A stretch of DNA of 64,000 nucleotides from Streptomyces parvus (GCF_032121415.1 NZ_CP135079.1:5332001-5396000), one strand, 5' to 3'. Positions 1-8,211 are shown, numbered from the stretch's first letter. A program made the numbers and translations. Notes: generated from the sequence alone by a model not told the origin.

Positions 1-647
1 TGATGATGGTGGCCCCGCGCGACGTCGAGGACTCGATCGTCCGGATCACCCAGCTCGCCCGCGCGGCGGGCATCCACCTGGTGCTCGCCACCCAGCGGCC
101 CTCGGTCGACGTGGTGACCGGTCTGATCAAGGCGAACGTGCCCTCCCGGCTCGCCTTCGCCACCTCGTCGCTCGCCGACAGCCGCGTCATCCTCGACCAG
201 CCCGGCGCGGAGAAGCTGATCGGCAAGGGTGACGCGCTCTTCCTCCCGATGGGCGCCAACAAACCCACCCGTATGCAGGGCGCTTTCGTCACCGAGGACG
301 AGGTCGCCGCCGTCGTCCAGCACTGCAAGGACCAGATGGCCCCGGTCTTCCGGGACGACGTCGTCGTCGGTACGAAGCAGAAGAAGGAGATCGACGAGGA
401 CATCGGCGACGACCTGGACCTGCTCTGCCAGGCCGCCGAGCTGGTCGTCTCCACCCAGTTCGGATCGACCTCGATGCTCCAGCGCAAGCTGCGGGTCGGC
501 TTCGCCAAGGCGGGCCGGCTGATGGACCTGATGGAGTCCCGCTCCATCGTCGGACCCAGCGAGGGGTCCAAGGCGCGGGACGTCCTGGTGAAACCCGACG
601 AGCTCGACGGGGTGTTGGCCATCATCCGCGGGGAATCCGCTCCGTAA
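1..647 (+). CDS. ftsK: DNA translocase FtsK, C-terminal part (5' end outside window)
   Basis: This is the C-terminal part of the septal DNA-pumping ATPase that clears chromosomes from closing septa. The frame enters the window in mid-codon and shows the end of the RecA-like motor domain (LVLATQRPSVDVVTGLIKAN, then SRVILDQPGAEKLIGKGDAL). After a linker comes the winged-helix gamma domain that reads polar DNA motifs (LRVGFAKAGRLMDLME, then SIVGPSEGSKARDVL). In sporulating actinomycetes FtsK acts at vegetative and sporulation septa. The stop codon lies inside a 17-bp tandem duplication. Identity is very secure; only the start is missing. Confidence 0.97.
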   Translation, partial: MMVAPRDVEDSIVRITQLARAAGIHLVLATQRPSVDVVTGLIKANVPSRLAFATSSLADSRVILDQPGAEKLIGKGDALFLPMGANKPTRMQGAFVTEDEVAAVVQHCKDQMAPVFRDDVVVGTKQKKEIDEDIGDDLDLLCQAAELVVSTQFGSTSMLQRKLRVGFAKAGRLMDLMESRSIVGPSEGSKARDVLVKPDELDGVLAIIRGESAP

Positions 648-664
648 CGGAATCCGCTCCGTAA
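632..664 (+). repeat. 17-bp tandem duplication across the ftsK stop codon
   Basis: The 16-mer GGAATCCGCTCCGTAA occurs at 632-647 and again at 649-664, a period of 17 bp with one extra C between copies. The first copy ends exactly with the ftsK stop codon, so the second copy lies wholly in the untranslated region and carries a second TAA. Confidence 0.95.
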
Positions 665-968
665 AGGTTTTGTGGGCAACCGTTTCGTACGGTCGTACGT
701 CCAGTTGAAGGGAGGGACGGAACCGTGCTCCTCCCCGCAGCTCGCTCCGTCACCACCTCACCCCTACTCCCACCCCCGTTCGGCCCACTACAGGTTGCCC
801 AGTCCTCGATCGGGGCTGTCCTCCGCCCCCGCTCCGCACCGGAGCCGGAGGCGCGGACGTCCGGCGAACCCGATGGCGTACAAAGTCGGCCCTCCCGGTT
901 GCCCCGCCCTTTCGTACCCCCCCTAGACTGAACATCCAGCAGGTGGCTCACGCTCGAAAGGCGCCCCC
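648..968. other. Intergenic region ftsK to RodZ-like gene, with putative promoter
   Basis: This 321-nt gap holds no convincing gene. Short open frames around 672-931 have no family resemblance and poor ribosome sites. A possible promoter for the downstream gene is TTGCCC at 899-904 with TAGACT at 924-929, a 19-bp spacer, ending about 40 nt before the GTG start. No clear hairpin terminator for ftsK is visible. Confidence 0.5.
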
Positions 969-1769
969 GTGTCCATCGGCAACTCCCCCGAAGACGACCG
1001 GCCTTCGATCGGTCGTTCCCTTCAGCAGGCTCGCATCGCCGCGGGTCTGACGGTCGAGGAAGTCAGCAGCTCCACCCGGGTGCGCATCCCCATCGTGCAC
1101 GCGATCGAGCAGGACGACTTCTCCCGCTGCGGCGGCGATGTCTACGCCCGCGGCCACATCCGCACGCTCGCCCGTGCCGTCGGTCTCGATCCGGAACCGC
1201 TGGTCGAGGAGTACGACGCCGATCACGGCGGCCGTCCCGCCCCGACCCCCGCGGCGCCGCTGTTCGAAGCGGAACGCATCCGCTCCGAACCCCGGCGGCC
1301 CAACTGGACCGCCGCCATGGTCGCCGCCATCGTCGCCGTCGTCGGGTTCGTCGGCTTCACGCTCTTCAGCGGCGAGGACGAACCCTCCAGCACCGCCCAG
1401 GTCGCGGAGGGCTCCAAGCCCGACAAGACCGCGGCCAAGCCCACCGCCACCAAGCCCTCCGACCCCAAGCCCGTGCCCTCCGAGAGCGCCATCGCCGCTG
1501 CCCCGCGGGACAAGGTGACGGTCAAGCTCAGCGCGGACCGCGGCAAGAGCTGGATCTCGGTCAAGGACCACAACGGACGGCGGCTCTTCGACGGGCTGCT
1601 GCTCCAAGGCGAGTCCAAGACCTTCCAGGACAAGGAGCGCATCGACCTCGTCCTCGGCGACGCCGGGTCGATCGACCTCTTCGTCAACGGCAAGCAGGTC
1701 GAGGACCGCTTCGGTCCCGGCCAGGTCGAACGGCTCTCCTACACCAAGGGTGACCCCGAGGCCGGCTGA
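969..1769 (+). CDS. RodZ-like membrane-anchored helix-turn-helix protein
   Basis: This 266-residue protein has an N-terminal Xre-type HTH of the HTH_25 kind (residues about 12-80, including SIGRSLQQARIAAGLTVEEV and the YARGHIRTLAR segment). A charged linker leads to one membrane helix at about 114-134 (WTAAMVAAIVAVVGFVGF). The Pro/Lys/Thr-rich spacer and an extracytoplasmic beta domain at about 180-262 resemble DUF4115. This is the layout of RodZ, which links MreB to the cell-wall machinery in rods. In Streptomyces its role is less clear. GTG start. A strong hairpin follows the gene. Confidence 0.85.
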   Translation: MSIGNSPEDDRPSIGRSLQQARIAAGLTVEEVSSSTRVRIPIVHAIEQDDFSRCGGDVYARGHIRTLARAVGLDPEPLVEEYDADHGGRPAPTPAAPLFEAERIRSEPRRPNWTAAMVAAIVAVVGFVGFTLFSGEDEPSSTAQVAEGSKPDKTAAKPTATKPSDPKPVPSESAIAAAPRDKVTVKLSADRGKSWISVKDHNGRRLFDGLLLQGESKTFQDKERIDLVLGDAGSIDLFVNGKQVEDRFGPGQVERLSYTKGDPEAG

Positions 1770-1799
1770 TCCGCGCCCCTCGTTTCCCCTGCCGCGCCC

Positions 1800-1834
1800 C
1801 GACGGGCGCCCGGCCTCGTGCCGGGCGCCCGTCG
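1800..1834 (+). terminator. Hairpin terminator after the RodZ-like gene
   Basis: A perfect 15-bp inverted repeat (1800-1814 with 1820-1834) encloses a 5-nt loop, CTCGT. There is no T-run, which is usual for Streptomyces terminators. It separates the RodZ-like gene from rimO. Confidence 0.85.
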
Positions 1835-1934
1835 GCGTTCCCCGCCCCGTCCGGCTGCTACGGGGAGTAACAGCGGCGGAGGCAGGCAACCCTGCACGGC
1901 AGGGCGGTCGCCGGGACGAAGTAGTCTTGAGTCC

Positions 1935-3416
1935 ATGCCCGAACGCCGTACCGTCGCCCTTGTCACTCTTGGCTGCGCCCGTAACGAGGTGGACTCGGAG
2001 GAGCTTGCAGGCCGCTTGGCAGCGGACGGCTGGGACCTCGTCGAGGACGCCTCGGACGCGGATGTCGCAGTCGTCAACACCTGTGGGTTCGTCGAAGCCG
2101 CCAAGAAGGACTCCGTCGACGCCCTGCTCGAAGCCAACGATCTGAAGGACCACGGCCGCACCCAGGCCGTCGTCGCCGTCGGCTGCATGGCCGAGCGCTA
2201 CGGCAAGGACCTCGCCGAGGCCCTGCCGGAGGCGGACGGGGTCCTCGGATTCGACGACTACGCCGACATCTCCGACCGGCTCCAGACCATCCTCAACGGC
2301 GGCATCCACGCCTCGCACACCCCGCGCGACCGCCGCAAGCTGCTGCCGATCAGCCCCGCCGAGCGGCAGGACGCCGCCGTGGCGCTGCCCGGCCACGCCC
2401 AGGAGACGCCCGCCCCGGCCCCCGAGGACCTGCCCGAAGGCGTCGCCCCGGTCTCGGGGCCCCGGGCACCGCTGCGCCGCCGGCTCGGCACCAGCCCCGT
2501 CGCCTCGGTCAAGCTCGCCTCCGGCTGCGACCGCCGCTGCTCCTTCTGCGCCATCCCCTCCTTCCGCGGCTCCTTCATCTCGCGGCGGCCCTCGGACGTC
2601 CTCCAGGAGACCCGCTGGCTGGCCGAGCAGGGCGTCAAGGAGGTCATGCTCGTCTCCGAGAACAACACCTCCTACGGCAAGGACCTCGGCGACATCCGCC
2701 TCCTGGAGACCCTGCTGCCCGAGCTGGCCGACGTGGACGGCATCGAGCGGATCCGGGTCAGCTACCTCCAGCCCGCCGAGATGCGCCCCGGCCTCATCGA
2801 CGTCCTCACCTCGACGCCCAAGGTCGCCCCGTACTTCGACCTCTCCTTCCAGCACTCCGCCCCCGGCGTGCTGCGCGCGATGCGCCGCTTCGGCGACACC
2901 GACCGCTTCCTTGAGCTCCTGGACACCATCCGGAGCAAGGCGCCCCAGGCAGGTGCCCGCTCCAACTTCATCGTCGGCTTCCCCGGCGAGACCGAGGCGG
3001 ACCTCGCCGAGCTGGAACGCTTCCTCACCGGCGCGCGCCTCGACGCGATCGGCGTCTTCGGCTACTCCGACGAGGAGGGCACCGAGGCGGTCGGCTACGA
3101 GAACAAGCTGGACGCCGACGTCATCGCGGAGCGCCTGGCCCACATCTCCCAGCTGGCCGAGGAGCTGACCTCGCAGCGGGCCGAGGAGCGCGTCGGCGAG
3201 ACCCTCCAGGTGCTCGTGGAGTCCGTGGAGTCGGAGGACGACGGCGAGGTCGCGATCGGGCGCGCGGCCCACCAGGCCCCCGAAACGGACGGCCAGGTGG
3301 TCTTCACCACACGCGAGGGACTCGTGCCGGGCCGTATGGTCGAGGCAAAGGCAGTGGGCACCGAGGGCGTCGACCTGGTGGCCGAACACCACGAGCTTGC
3401 GGAGGCAGCCAGATGA
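1935..3416 (+). CDS. rimO: Ribosomal protein S12 methylthiotransferase RimO
   Basis: A radical-SAM enzyme that methylthiolates the beta carbon of an aspartate in ribosomal protein S12. It has 493 residues from the ATG at 1935. The frame stays open further upstream, but similarity begins at RTVALVTLGCARNEVDSEEL. The N-terminal MTTase domain carries cysteines in TLGCARN, NTCGF and VGCMAER. The radical-SAM cluster CDRRCSFC is at residues 198-205, and a TRAM domain is at the C-terminus. The gene overlaps pgsA by ATGA, so they are probably translationally coupled. The related miaB is elsewhere in the window; the LGCARN opening and neighbours mark this copy as RimO. Confidence 0.95.
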   Translation: MPERRTVALVTLGCARNEVDSEELAGRLAADGWDLVEDASDADVAVVNTCGFVEAAKKDSVDALLEANDLKDHGRTQAVVAVGCMAERYGKDLAEALPEADGVLGFDDYADISDRLQTILNGGIHASHTPRDRRKLLPISPAERQDAAVALPGHAQETPAPAPEDLPEGVAPVSGPRAPLRRRLGTSPVASVKLASGCDRRCSFCAIPSFRGSFISRRPSDVLQETRWLAEQGVKEVMLVSENNTSYGKDLGDIRLLETLLPELADVDGIERIRVSYLQPAEMRPGLIDVLTSTPKVAPYFDLSFQHSAPGVLRAMRRFGDTDRFLELLDTIRSKAPQAGARSNFIVGFPGETEADLAELERFLTGARLDAIGVFGYSDEEGTEAVGYENKLDADVIAERLAHISQLAEELTSQRAEERVGETLQVLVESVESEDDGEVAIGRAAHQAPETDGQVVFTTREGLVPGRMVEAKAVGTEGVDLVAEHHELAEAAR

Positions 3417-4246
3417 CGGGAGCCCCGGCATCCGCGGCAGGCGGCTCCGGCGCGAAGCCGGCCCGCGGCGGCAAGCTGGGCACTGCGGCCGTCAACCAGG
3501 CCAGCCTGTGGAACATCGCCAACATCCTGACCATGGTGCGACTGCTGCTCGTACCCGGCTTCGTCCTGCTGCTGTTCCACAACGGCGGCTACGACCCGGC
3601 CTGGCGCTCCTTCGCCTGGGCGGCCTTCGCCGTCGCCATGATCACCGACCTGTTCGACGGCCATCTCGCGCGGACGTACAACCTGGTCACCGATTTCGGG
3701 AAGATCGCCGACCCGATCGCCGACAAAGCGATCATGGGCGCGGCGCTGGTCTCGCTCTCCGTCCTCGGCGATCTGCCCTGGTGGATCACCGGCGTGATCA
3801 TCGCGCGTGAGCTGGGCATCACGCTGATGCGGTTCTGGGTGATCCGCCATGCCGTGATCCCGGCCAGCCGGGGCGGCAAGCTGAAGACGCTCGCGCAGGG
3901 GACGGCGGTCGGGATGTACGTCCTGGCGCTCACCGGACCCCTGGCGACCCTGCGGTTCTGGATGATGATGGTCGCCGTCGTGCTGACGGTCGTCACCGGA
4001 CTCGATTACGTACGCCAGGCCGTCGTCCTGCGCCGCAAGGGCCTGGCGGCGGAGCGCGCCGCCGCGGTCGAGCGGGCGGCACAGGCCACGGAGGCCCTGC
4101 GGTCCGCGGCCGGGGGTACAGCCGAGGGCACGGTCGGCGCGGGTTCCACCGCCGGCGCCGTGGCCGGTGTGACAGACGTACGCGGCGGTGTGACGGAAGT
4201 ACGCGGTACGGCCGAGGCGCGCGACGCCGCGGAGGCCGAGCGGTGA
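3413..4246 (+). CDS. pgsA: CDP-diacylglycerol--glycerol-3-phosphate 3-phosphatidyltransferase
   Basis: This integral membrane enzyme of 277 residues makes phosphatidylglycerol phosphate, the committed step to PG and cardiolipin. The CDP-alcohol phosphotransferase signature is visible from about residue 79 as DLFDGHLAR followed by GKIADPIADK. Several hydrophobic helices follow. The last 65 or so residues are an Ala/Glu/Arg-rich cytoplasmic tail with no domain I recognise; a tail of this kind is common in Streptomyces. It overlaps rimO upstream and cinA downstream by 4 nt each. Confidence 0.93.
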   Translation: MTGAPASAAGGSGAKPARGGKLGTAAVNQASLWNIANILTMVRLLLVPGFVLLLFHNGGYDPAWRSFAWAAFAVAMITDLFDGHLARTYNLVTDFGKIADPIADKAIMGAALVSLSVLGDLPWWITGVIIARELGITLMRFWVIRHAVIPASRGGKLKTLAQGTAVGMYVLALTGPLATLRFWMMMVAVVLTVVTGLDYVRQAVVLRRKGLAAERAAAVERAAQATEALRSAAGGTAEGTVGAGSTAGAVAGVTDVRGGVTEVRGTAEARDAAEAER

Positions 4247-4752
4247 CAGCCGCTGCCCGGGTGCTCCGGCTCCTCGGGGCGCGGGGCGAGACGCTCGCCG
4301 TCGCGGAATCGCTGACCGGCGGCCTGGTCGCCGCAGACCTGACCTCCGTACCCGGAGCCTCGCGGTCCTTCCGAGGCTCGGTCACGGCCTACGCCACCCC
4401 TCTCAAGCGGGACGTCCTGGGCGTCGACGCGACCCTTCTGGCGGAGCGCGGCGCGGTGGACCCCGAGGTCGCGCTGCAGATGGCGGCCGGTGTGCGCCGG
4501 GCGCTCGACGCGGACTGGGGTGTTTCCACCACGGGTGTCGCGGGGCCGGAACCCCAGGACGGGCAGCCCGTCGGCACCGTCTACGTGGCCGTCGCCGGAC
4601 CCTCCGGCGTCGAGAAAGTGACGGCTCTGCGGTTGAATGGTGAGAGGGCGGATATCCGTAGTGAGAGTGTGCGCAGCGTCCTCGAACTGCTCGCGAGCGA
4701 ACTCGGTGGGAATGCGCGGGCACAGGATACGGAACAACACGGGGGGAATTGA
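4243..4752 (+). CDS. cinA: CinA-family nicotinamide-nucleotide amidohydrolase (stand-alone C-terminal domain)
   Basis: This 169-residue protein matches the CinA C-terminal or PncC domain, which deamidates NMN to nicotinate mononucleotide in pyridine nucleotide recycling. Motifs include AVAESLTGGLVAADLTSVPG near the start, SVTAYATPLKRDVLGV, and STTGVAGPEPQDGQPVGTVY. The N-terminal MoaB-like pyrophosphatase domain of full-length CinA is absent, as is common in actinobacteria. GTG start with a 4-nt overlap (GTGA) on pgsA makes it the last gene of rimO-pgsA-cinA. Confidence 0.92.
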   Translation: MTAAARVLRLLGARGETLAVAESLTGGLVAADLTSVPGASRSFRGSVTAYATPLKRDVLGVDATLLAERGAVDPEVALQMAAGVRRALDADWGVSTTGVAGPEPQDGQPVGTVYVAVAGPSGVEKVTALRLNGERADIRSESVRSVLELLASELGGNARAQDTEQHGGN

Positions 4753-4861
4753 TGTTTGCAGCCCTGAGTGAACACGACATCGCTCCCCGCACGCCCGCAG
4801 CACAAGGCGGTACGGTAGGGCGTGAAGGATGCGGCTACGCGGTCCGAGGAGGGAGCCACCG

Positions 4862-5245
4862 ATGATTCTGCTCCGTCGCCTGCTGGGTGACGTGCTGCGT
4901 CGGCAGCGCCAGCGCCAAGGCCGTACTCTGCGCGAAGTCTCCTCGTCCGCCCGGGTCTCGCTCGGTTATCTCTCCGAGGTGGAGCGGGGGCAGAAGGAGG
5001 CATCTTCCGAGCTGCTCTCCGCGATTTGCGACGCGCTTGACGTACGGATGTCCGAGCTCATGCGAGAGGTGAGCGACGAGCTCTCGCTCGCAGAGCTGGC
5101 CGAGTCGGCAGCTGCCAGTGATCCGGTCCCAGTACCGGTTCGTCCCATGCTCAATTCCGTCTCCGTCTCGTCGGTCGCAGGTGTGCCGTCGGGACGCGTG
5201 ACCATCAAGGCGCCCGCGGAAGCGGTGGACGTCGTCGCCGCCTGA
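4862..5245 (+). CDS. clgR: Clp protease gene regulator ClgR (Xre family)
   Basis: This 127-residue activator belongs to the family that drives clpP1P2, clpC and lon transcription in actinomycetes. The Xre HTH covers residues about 8-66 (RTLREVSSSARVSLGYLSEV, then ERGQKEASSELLSAICDALD). The tail is low-complexity and ends in VDVVAA. In Streptomyces, ClgR and PopR are themselves degraded by ClpP through a C-terminal Ala-Ala, and that signal is present here. I chose the ATG at 4862 because a GAGGAGGGAG ribosome site precedes it; an in-frame ATG at 4829 would add 11 Arg/Pro-rich residues. A strong terminator follows. Confidence 0.92.
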   Translation: MILLRRLLGDVLRRQRQRQGRTLREVSSSARVSLGYLSEVERGQKEASSELLSAICDALDVRMSELMREVSDELSLAELAESAAASDPVPVPVRPMLNSVSVSSVAGVPSGRVTIKAPAEAVDVVAA

Positions 5246-5271
5246 TCCCTGCGGCACTGAGCTCGACCGGA

Positions 5272-5309
5272 GTCCCGGTCGACCCCCACCGGGGTCGGCC
5301 GGGACTTTT
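5272..5309 (+). terminator. Rho-independent terminator after clgR
   Basis: A 15-bp stem (5272-5286 with 5291-5305, one G-U wobble) with loop CACC is followed by TTTT. It is one of the few hairpins in the window with a T-run. Confidence 0.9.
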
Positions 5310-5490
5310 GCGTCAGGTGTCCGGAGTGTCCGGTGCGTCCCGCAGCAGGTGTGTTTCGGATCGGGTGTGTGAGGCGGGAGTCAGTGGGCACACGGAGGAC
5401 AAGACCCGCATGACCGTTTTGATGCAAATGTGCCATCGTGGGTAATGCATCGAGACGGTCAGTGAAAGCTGACGGATGGGAGTAGCGCAC

Positions 5491-5961
5491 ATGTCTGTGG
5501 TCAAGAGCACGTTGTCCGAGGGCGACCTCAAGGTCGTGGGAACGGCGCTGCAGGGCGCTCTGGTCGACCTCGTCGATCTCTCCCTGGTGGCCAAGCAGGT
5601 CCATTGGAACGTGGTCGGTCCGCGCTTCCGTTCCGTGCACCTTCAGCTCGACGACGTCGTCGCCACGGCCCGTCAGCACTCCGACACCGTGGCCGAGCGC
5701 GCCTCGGCGGTCGGGGTCAACCCGGACGGGCGCGCCGGCACCGTGGCCAAGGAGACGGCCATCGCGTCCGTGCCCGAGGGCTGGATCAAGGACACCGACG
5801 CGGTGAGGATCCTGGTCGACGCCCTCGCCGTGGTCATCGGCCGGATGCGGGAGCGCATCGAGGCGACCGACGAGCCGGACCCCATCACCCAGGACCTGCT
5901 GATCGCGCTGACGGCAGAGCTCGAGAAGCACGCCTGGATGTTCCAGGCGGAAAGCGCCTGA
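5491..5961 (+). CDS. Dps-like ferritin family protein
   Basis: This 156-residue four-helix protein belongs to the DNA-binding/iron-storage Dps family. The ferroxidase signature is visible as KQVHWNVVGPRFRSVHLQL followed by an acidic pair (residues about 35-58). Dps dodecamers oxidise and store iron and protect or compact the nucleoid; Streptomyces has several paralogues tied to stress and sporulation. The start at 5491 is preferred because GGGAG lies 8 nt upstream; an in-frame ATG at 5476 would add five residues. It is followed by csbD, suggesting a shared stress response. Confidence 0.88.
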   Translation: MSVVKSTLSEGDLKVVGTALQGALVDLVDLSLVAKQVHWNVVGPRFRSVHLQLDDVVATARQHSDTVAERASAVGVNPDGRAGTVAKETAIASVPEGWIKDTDAVRILVDALAVVIGRMRERIEATDEPDPITQDLLIALTAELEKHAWMFQAESA

Positions 5962-6009
5962 CCGGCGACCGAACACCGCGATACGTCTGACGAGCGAAGG
6001 AGCGACATC

Positions 6010-6201
6010 ATGAGCGACGGAGCCATGGACAAGATGAAGGGCAAGGGCAAGGAAGCGGTCGGCAAGCTGACCGGCGACCGCCGCAAGGAGGCCGAGGGCA
6101 AGGCCGACCAGGCCAAGGGTGGAGCCAAGGACACGGCCGGCGGGCTCGGTGAGCGCGCCAAGGGCGTCAAGGACTCCCTGGGCCGGGACGACGACAAGTA
6201 G
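6010..6201 (+). CDS. CsbD family stress protein
   Basis: This is a 63-residue, highly charged, Lys/Gly/Ala-rich protein with the CsbD pattern (MDKMKGKGKEAVGKLTGDRR, then KADQAKGGAKDTA). CsbD proteins are abundant general-stress proteins of unknown biochemical role, sigma-B dependent in Bacillus. A GAAGGAG ribosome site lies upstream, and the gene starts 48 nt after the Dps gene, so the two may be cotranscribed. A terminator follows at 6231. Confidence 0.9.
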   Translation: MSDGAMDKMKGKGKEAVGKLTGDRRKEAEGKADQAKGGAKDTAGGLGERAKGVKDSLGRDDDK

Positions 6202-6230
6202 TCCCGCGGCCCCGGCCGCCCGGGGTTTCG

Positions 6231-6257
6231 GTGCCCCCGCCGTTTCGGCGGGGGCAC
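6231..6257 (+). terminator. Hairpin terminator after csbD
   Basis: A perfect 11-bp stem, GTGCCCCCGCC (6231-6241) with GGCGGGGGCAC (6247-6257), has loop GTTTC. Confidence 0.8.
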
Positions 6258-6353
6258 TCCTGTGTGGGTGGCCCTTCGGTCGGACGTTCTGGATGCACGG
6301 CCGTCGCTGCCAGGGGAAACTGCCGAAAAGGACCCCGGCCGCAGGAGGCAGCG

Positions 6354-6608
6354 ATGATACGGCGATGGGTGCCGGCGCTGGTTCTCGGCGGGCTGTGGTG
6401 GTGGGCGGTGCTCCGGCTGGTGCTGCGTCCGGACCAGGCGGGGCTGGTGGAGGGGGCGGTGGCGGCGGGCGGCTGGGGGCTGAGCCTGTTGCCGGTTCAT
6501 GTCGCGTCGGTGGCCTCGGTGGTCCCCTTGGGCTCGGGCGCGGCTCCTGGGCGGCTCACCAGGGCATGGCGACGCCGCCGTTCGGCCGGAGGATCTGGCC
6601 GGTCATGA
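6354..6608 (+). CDS. Small predicted membrane protein
   Basis: An 84-residue product starts at the ATG at 6354, with AGGAGG 5-6 nt upstream. It has two hydrophobic stretches, residues about 6-24 (VPALVLGGLWWWAVLRLVL) and about 33-60 (VEGAVAAGGWGLSLLPVHVA onward), and a basic tail RRRRSAGG. I do not recognise a family. The 3' end overlaps the end of the convergent SDR gene by 53 nt, so the tail is constrained by antisense coding. The ribosome site and membrane topology favour a real gene; a longer upstream start in the same frame is less likely. Confidence 0.55.
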   Translation: MIRRWVPALVLGGLWWWAVLRLVLRPDQAGLVEGAVAAGGWGLSLLPVHVASVASVVPLGSGAAPGRLTRAWRRRRSAGGSGRS

Positions 6609-7305
6609 AGGCCGAGGCGTCCGAGGCCGGGTGCGGCACGGTACGGGCGACGTCCTCGGGCTCGCCGACCCGGCCCAGCGGGGAGAGCCGGGACATCGCC
6701 GCCTCCGCCCGGTGCTGCCCGGCGGCACCGTGTCGGTCGGTCATCGGTGTACGGATCCAGCCAGGAGCGACGGCGTTCACCCGTATGGCGTGCGGCCCCA
6801 GCTCCGTGGCCGGCGTCCTGGTGAGCTGCACCACGGCGGCCTTCGCGACGCTGTAGCAGAGCAGGCCCGCGCTCGCGGAGTCCACGGCGCCCGACGCCAT
6901 GGTGATCAAGGGACCGGGGGCGGAGCGGGCCACTTCCTGGCAGGCGTACAGCACCCCCTCGAAATTGGCCGCCAGCACACGGTCCAGGTCCTCGTCCGCC
7001 GTCTCCAGCACGCTGCCGGTGTGCATGATCCCGGCGGCGGCGACCAGGATGTCGAGACGTCCCGCGTCGGCGACCGCGGCACGGACCCGGTCGCGGTCGG
7101 TGACGTCCAGGGGGTGGGTCCGGGCGCTGCCGCCCGCGTCGACGATCAGGTCGTACGTCCGGCGCAGGCCCGTCTCGTCGCGGTCCGCGCAGTGCACCAG
7201 GGCTCCGGCCTCCGCCAGGAGCAGGGCGCCGGCCCGCCCGATCCCGCTCGCGGCACCGGTGACGAACGCGGCGCGGCCCGTGAGGTCGTACGCCGAGAGA
7301 GCCAT
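6556..7305 (-). CDS. SDR family oxidoreductase
   Basis: A 249-residue classical short-chain dehydrogenase. It has the Rossmann motif GAASGIGRAG, the adenine-pocket Asp in LVHCADRD, an NNAG-equivalent VAAAGIMHTG, the catalytic Ser...Tyr-x-x-x-Lys (SGAVDSASAG to CYSVAKAA) and the PGWIRTPM loop. The substrate cannot be told from sequence. The start at 7305 is chosen because similarity begins at ALSAYDLTGRAAFVTGA; an upstream in-frame ATG at 7341 would add 12 unlikely residues. It follows the nei gene on the same strand by about 36 nt. Confidence 0.88.
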   Translation of the reverse strand: MALSAYDLTGRAAFVTGAASGIGRAGALLLAEAGALVHCADRDETGLRRTYDLIVDAGGSARTHPLDVTDRDRVRAAVADAGRLDILVAAAGIMHTGSVLETADEDLDRVLAANFEGVLYACQEVARSAPGPLITMASGAVDSASAGLLCYSVAKAAVVQLTRTPATELGPHAIRVNAVAPGWIRTPMTDRHGAAGQHRAEAAMSRLSPLGRVGEPEDVARTVPHPASDASAFMTGQILRPNGGVAMPW

Positions 7306-7341
7306 GACCGGACCGTACGACTGGATCTGACGGTGCGTCAC

Positions 7342-8211
7342 CTAGGGGGTCGGTCCCGATTGGCAGCCCGGGCACCAGTAGGTGGGCCGGTCGTCCTGGT
7401 CGGCCAGGCGGATCGGGGTGCCGCAGCGCAGACAGGGCCTGCGGGCCCGCCCGTAGACAAACAGCCGCTCCTGCACGCGGTGGGGTGGGCGTGGCCGGGG
7501 GCGGCCGGTGGCCGGGGCCGAGCGGGGGCCGAGGCCCCGGGACGGCGGGGTGCGGAGTTCGGAGGTGATCGTCGTCGTGCGGGTGGGGCGTTCGCGGTTG
7601 GCGTGCAGCAGGCGCTCGGCGAGGGTGACGAGCCGGGGGAGTACGCCGTCGGGGAGGGCGCCCACGGGGAGCCACGGGGTGACGCGGGCGAGGAAGCAGA
7701 GCTCGCACTTGTACACGTTGCCGATTCCCGCCAGATTGCGCTGGTCCAGGAGCGCTTCCCCGAGGGGGCGGTCCGGCGCGGCGAGCAGCCGGTCCAGGGC
7801 GAGGCCGACATCCCAGTCGGGACCCAGCAGATCCGGCCCCAGATGTCCCACGGCCCGGTCCTCCTCGTCGGTGCGCAGCAGTTCCAGCACGGGGAGCCGG
7901 TAGCCGACGGCGGTGTGCTCGGTGTTGCCGAGGATCGCGCGGATCTGGTGGCCGGGGCCGCCCCGCCAGCGCTCGTCCGGGGCGAACACCCGCCAGGCCC
8001 CGTCCATCCGGAGGTGGCTGTGCAGGGTCAGGCCTCCCTCGATCCGGGTCAGCAGGTGCTTGCCGCGCGCGGTGACGTCCAGGACGGTCCGGCCGGTGAG
8101 GTCGGCGGTGGCGAATCGGGGGACGCGCAGGTCCGACCGGGTCAGCACCTGCCCCGCAAGCGCCGCGTGCAGCCGGGTGGCGGTCTGCAGGACCGTGTCT
8201 CCTTCGGGCAT
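7342..8211 (-). CDS. nei: Fpg/Nei family DNA glycosylase (endonuclease VIII-like)
   Basis: This 289-residue bifunctional glycosylase/AP lyase removes oxidised bases. The catalytic N-terminus MPEGDTV, with Pro2 as Schiff-base nucleophile and Glu3, is intact. LHSHLRMDGAWRVF is the void-filling and DNA-binding region, NVYKCELCFLARVTP marks the H2TH domain, and a four-Cys zinc finger ends the protein (CLRCGTPIRL and YWCPGCQ). MPEGDT rather than MPELPE points to Nei rather than Fpg. It lies next to lhr on the same strand, fitting a DNA-repair neighbourhood. Confidence 0.92.
   Translation of the reverse strand: MPEGDTVLQTATRLHAALAGQVLTRSDLRVPRFATADLTGRTVLDVTARGKHLLTRIEGGLTLHSHLRMDGAWRVFAPDERWRGGPGHQIRAILGNTEHTAVGYRLPVLELLRTDEEDRAVGHLGPDLLGPDWDVGLALDRLLAAPDRPLGEALLDQRNLAGIGNVYKCELCFLARVTPWLPVGALPDGVLPRLVTLAERLLHANRERPTRTTTITSELRTPPSRGLGPRSAPATGRPRPRPPHRVQERLFVYGRARRPCLRCGTPIRLADQDDRPTYWCPGCQSGPTP

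Noticed and set aside
725..931. Possible small gene between ftsK and the RodZ-like gene
   Set aside because: Pro/Arg/Ser-rich product, overlaps the putative promoter, no good ribosome site and no recognisable family.
948..3431. A very long open frame on the minus strand opposite the RodZ-like gene and rimO
   Set aside because: It is antisense to clear genes and has the Gly/Val/Ala/Asp-rich composition expected of an antisense frame in high-GC DNA, with no domain motifs.
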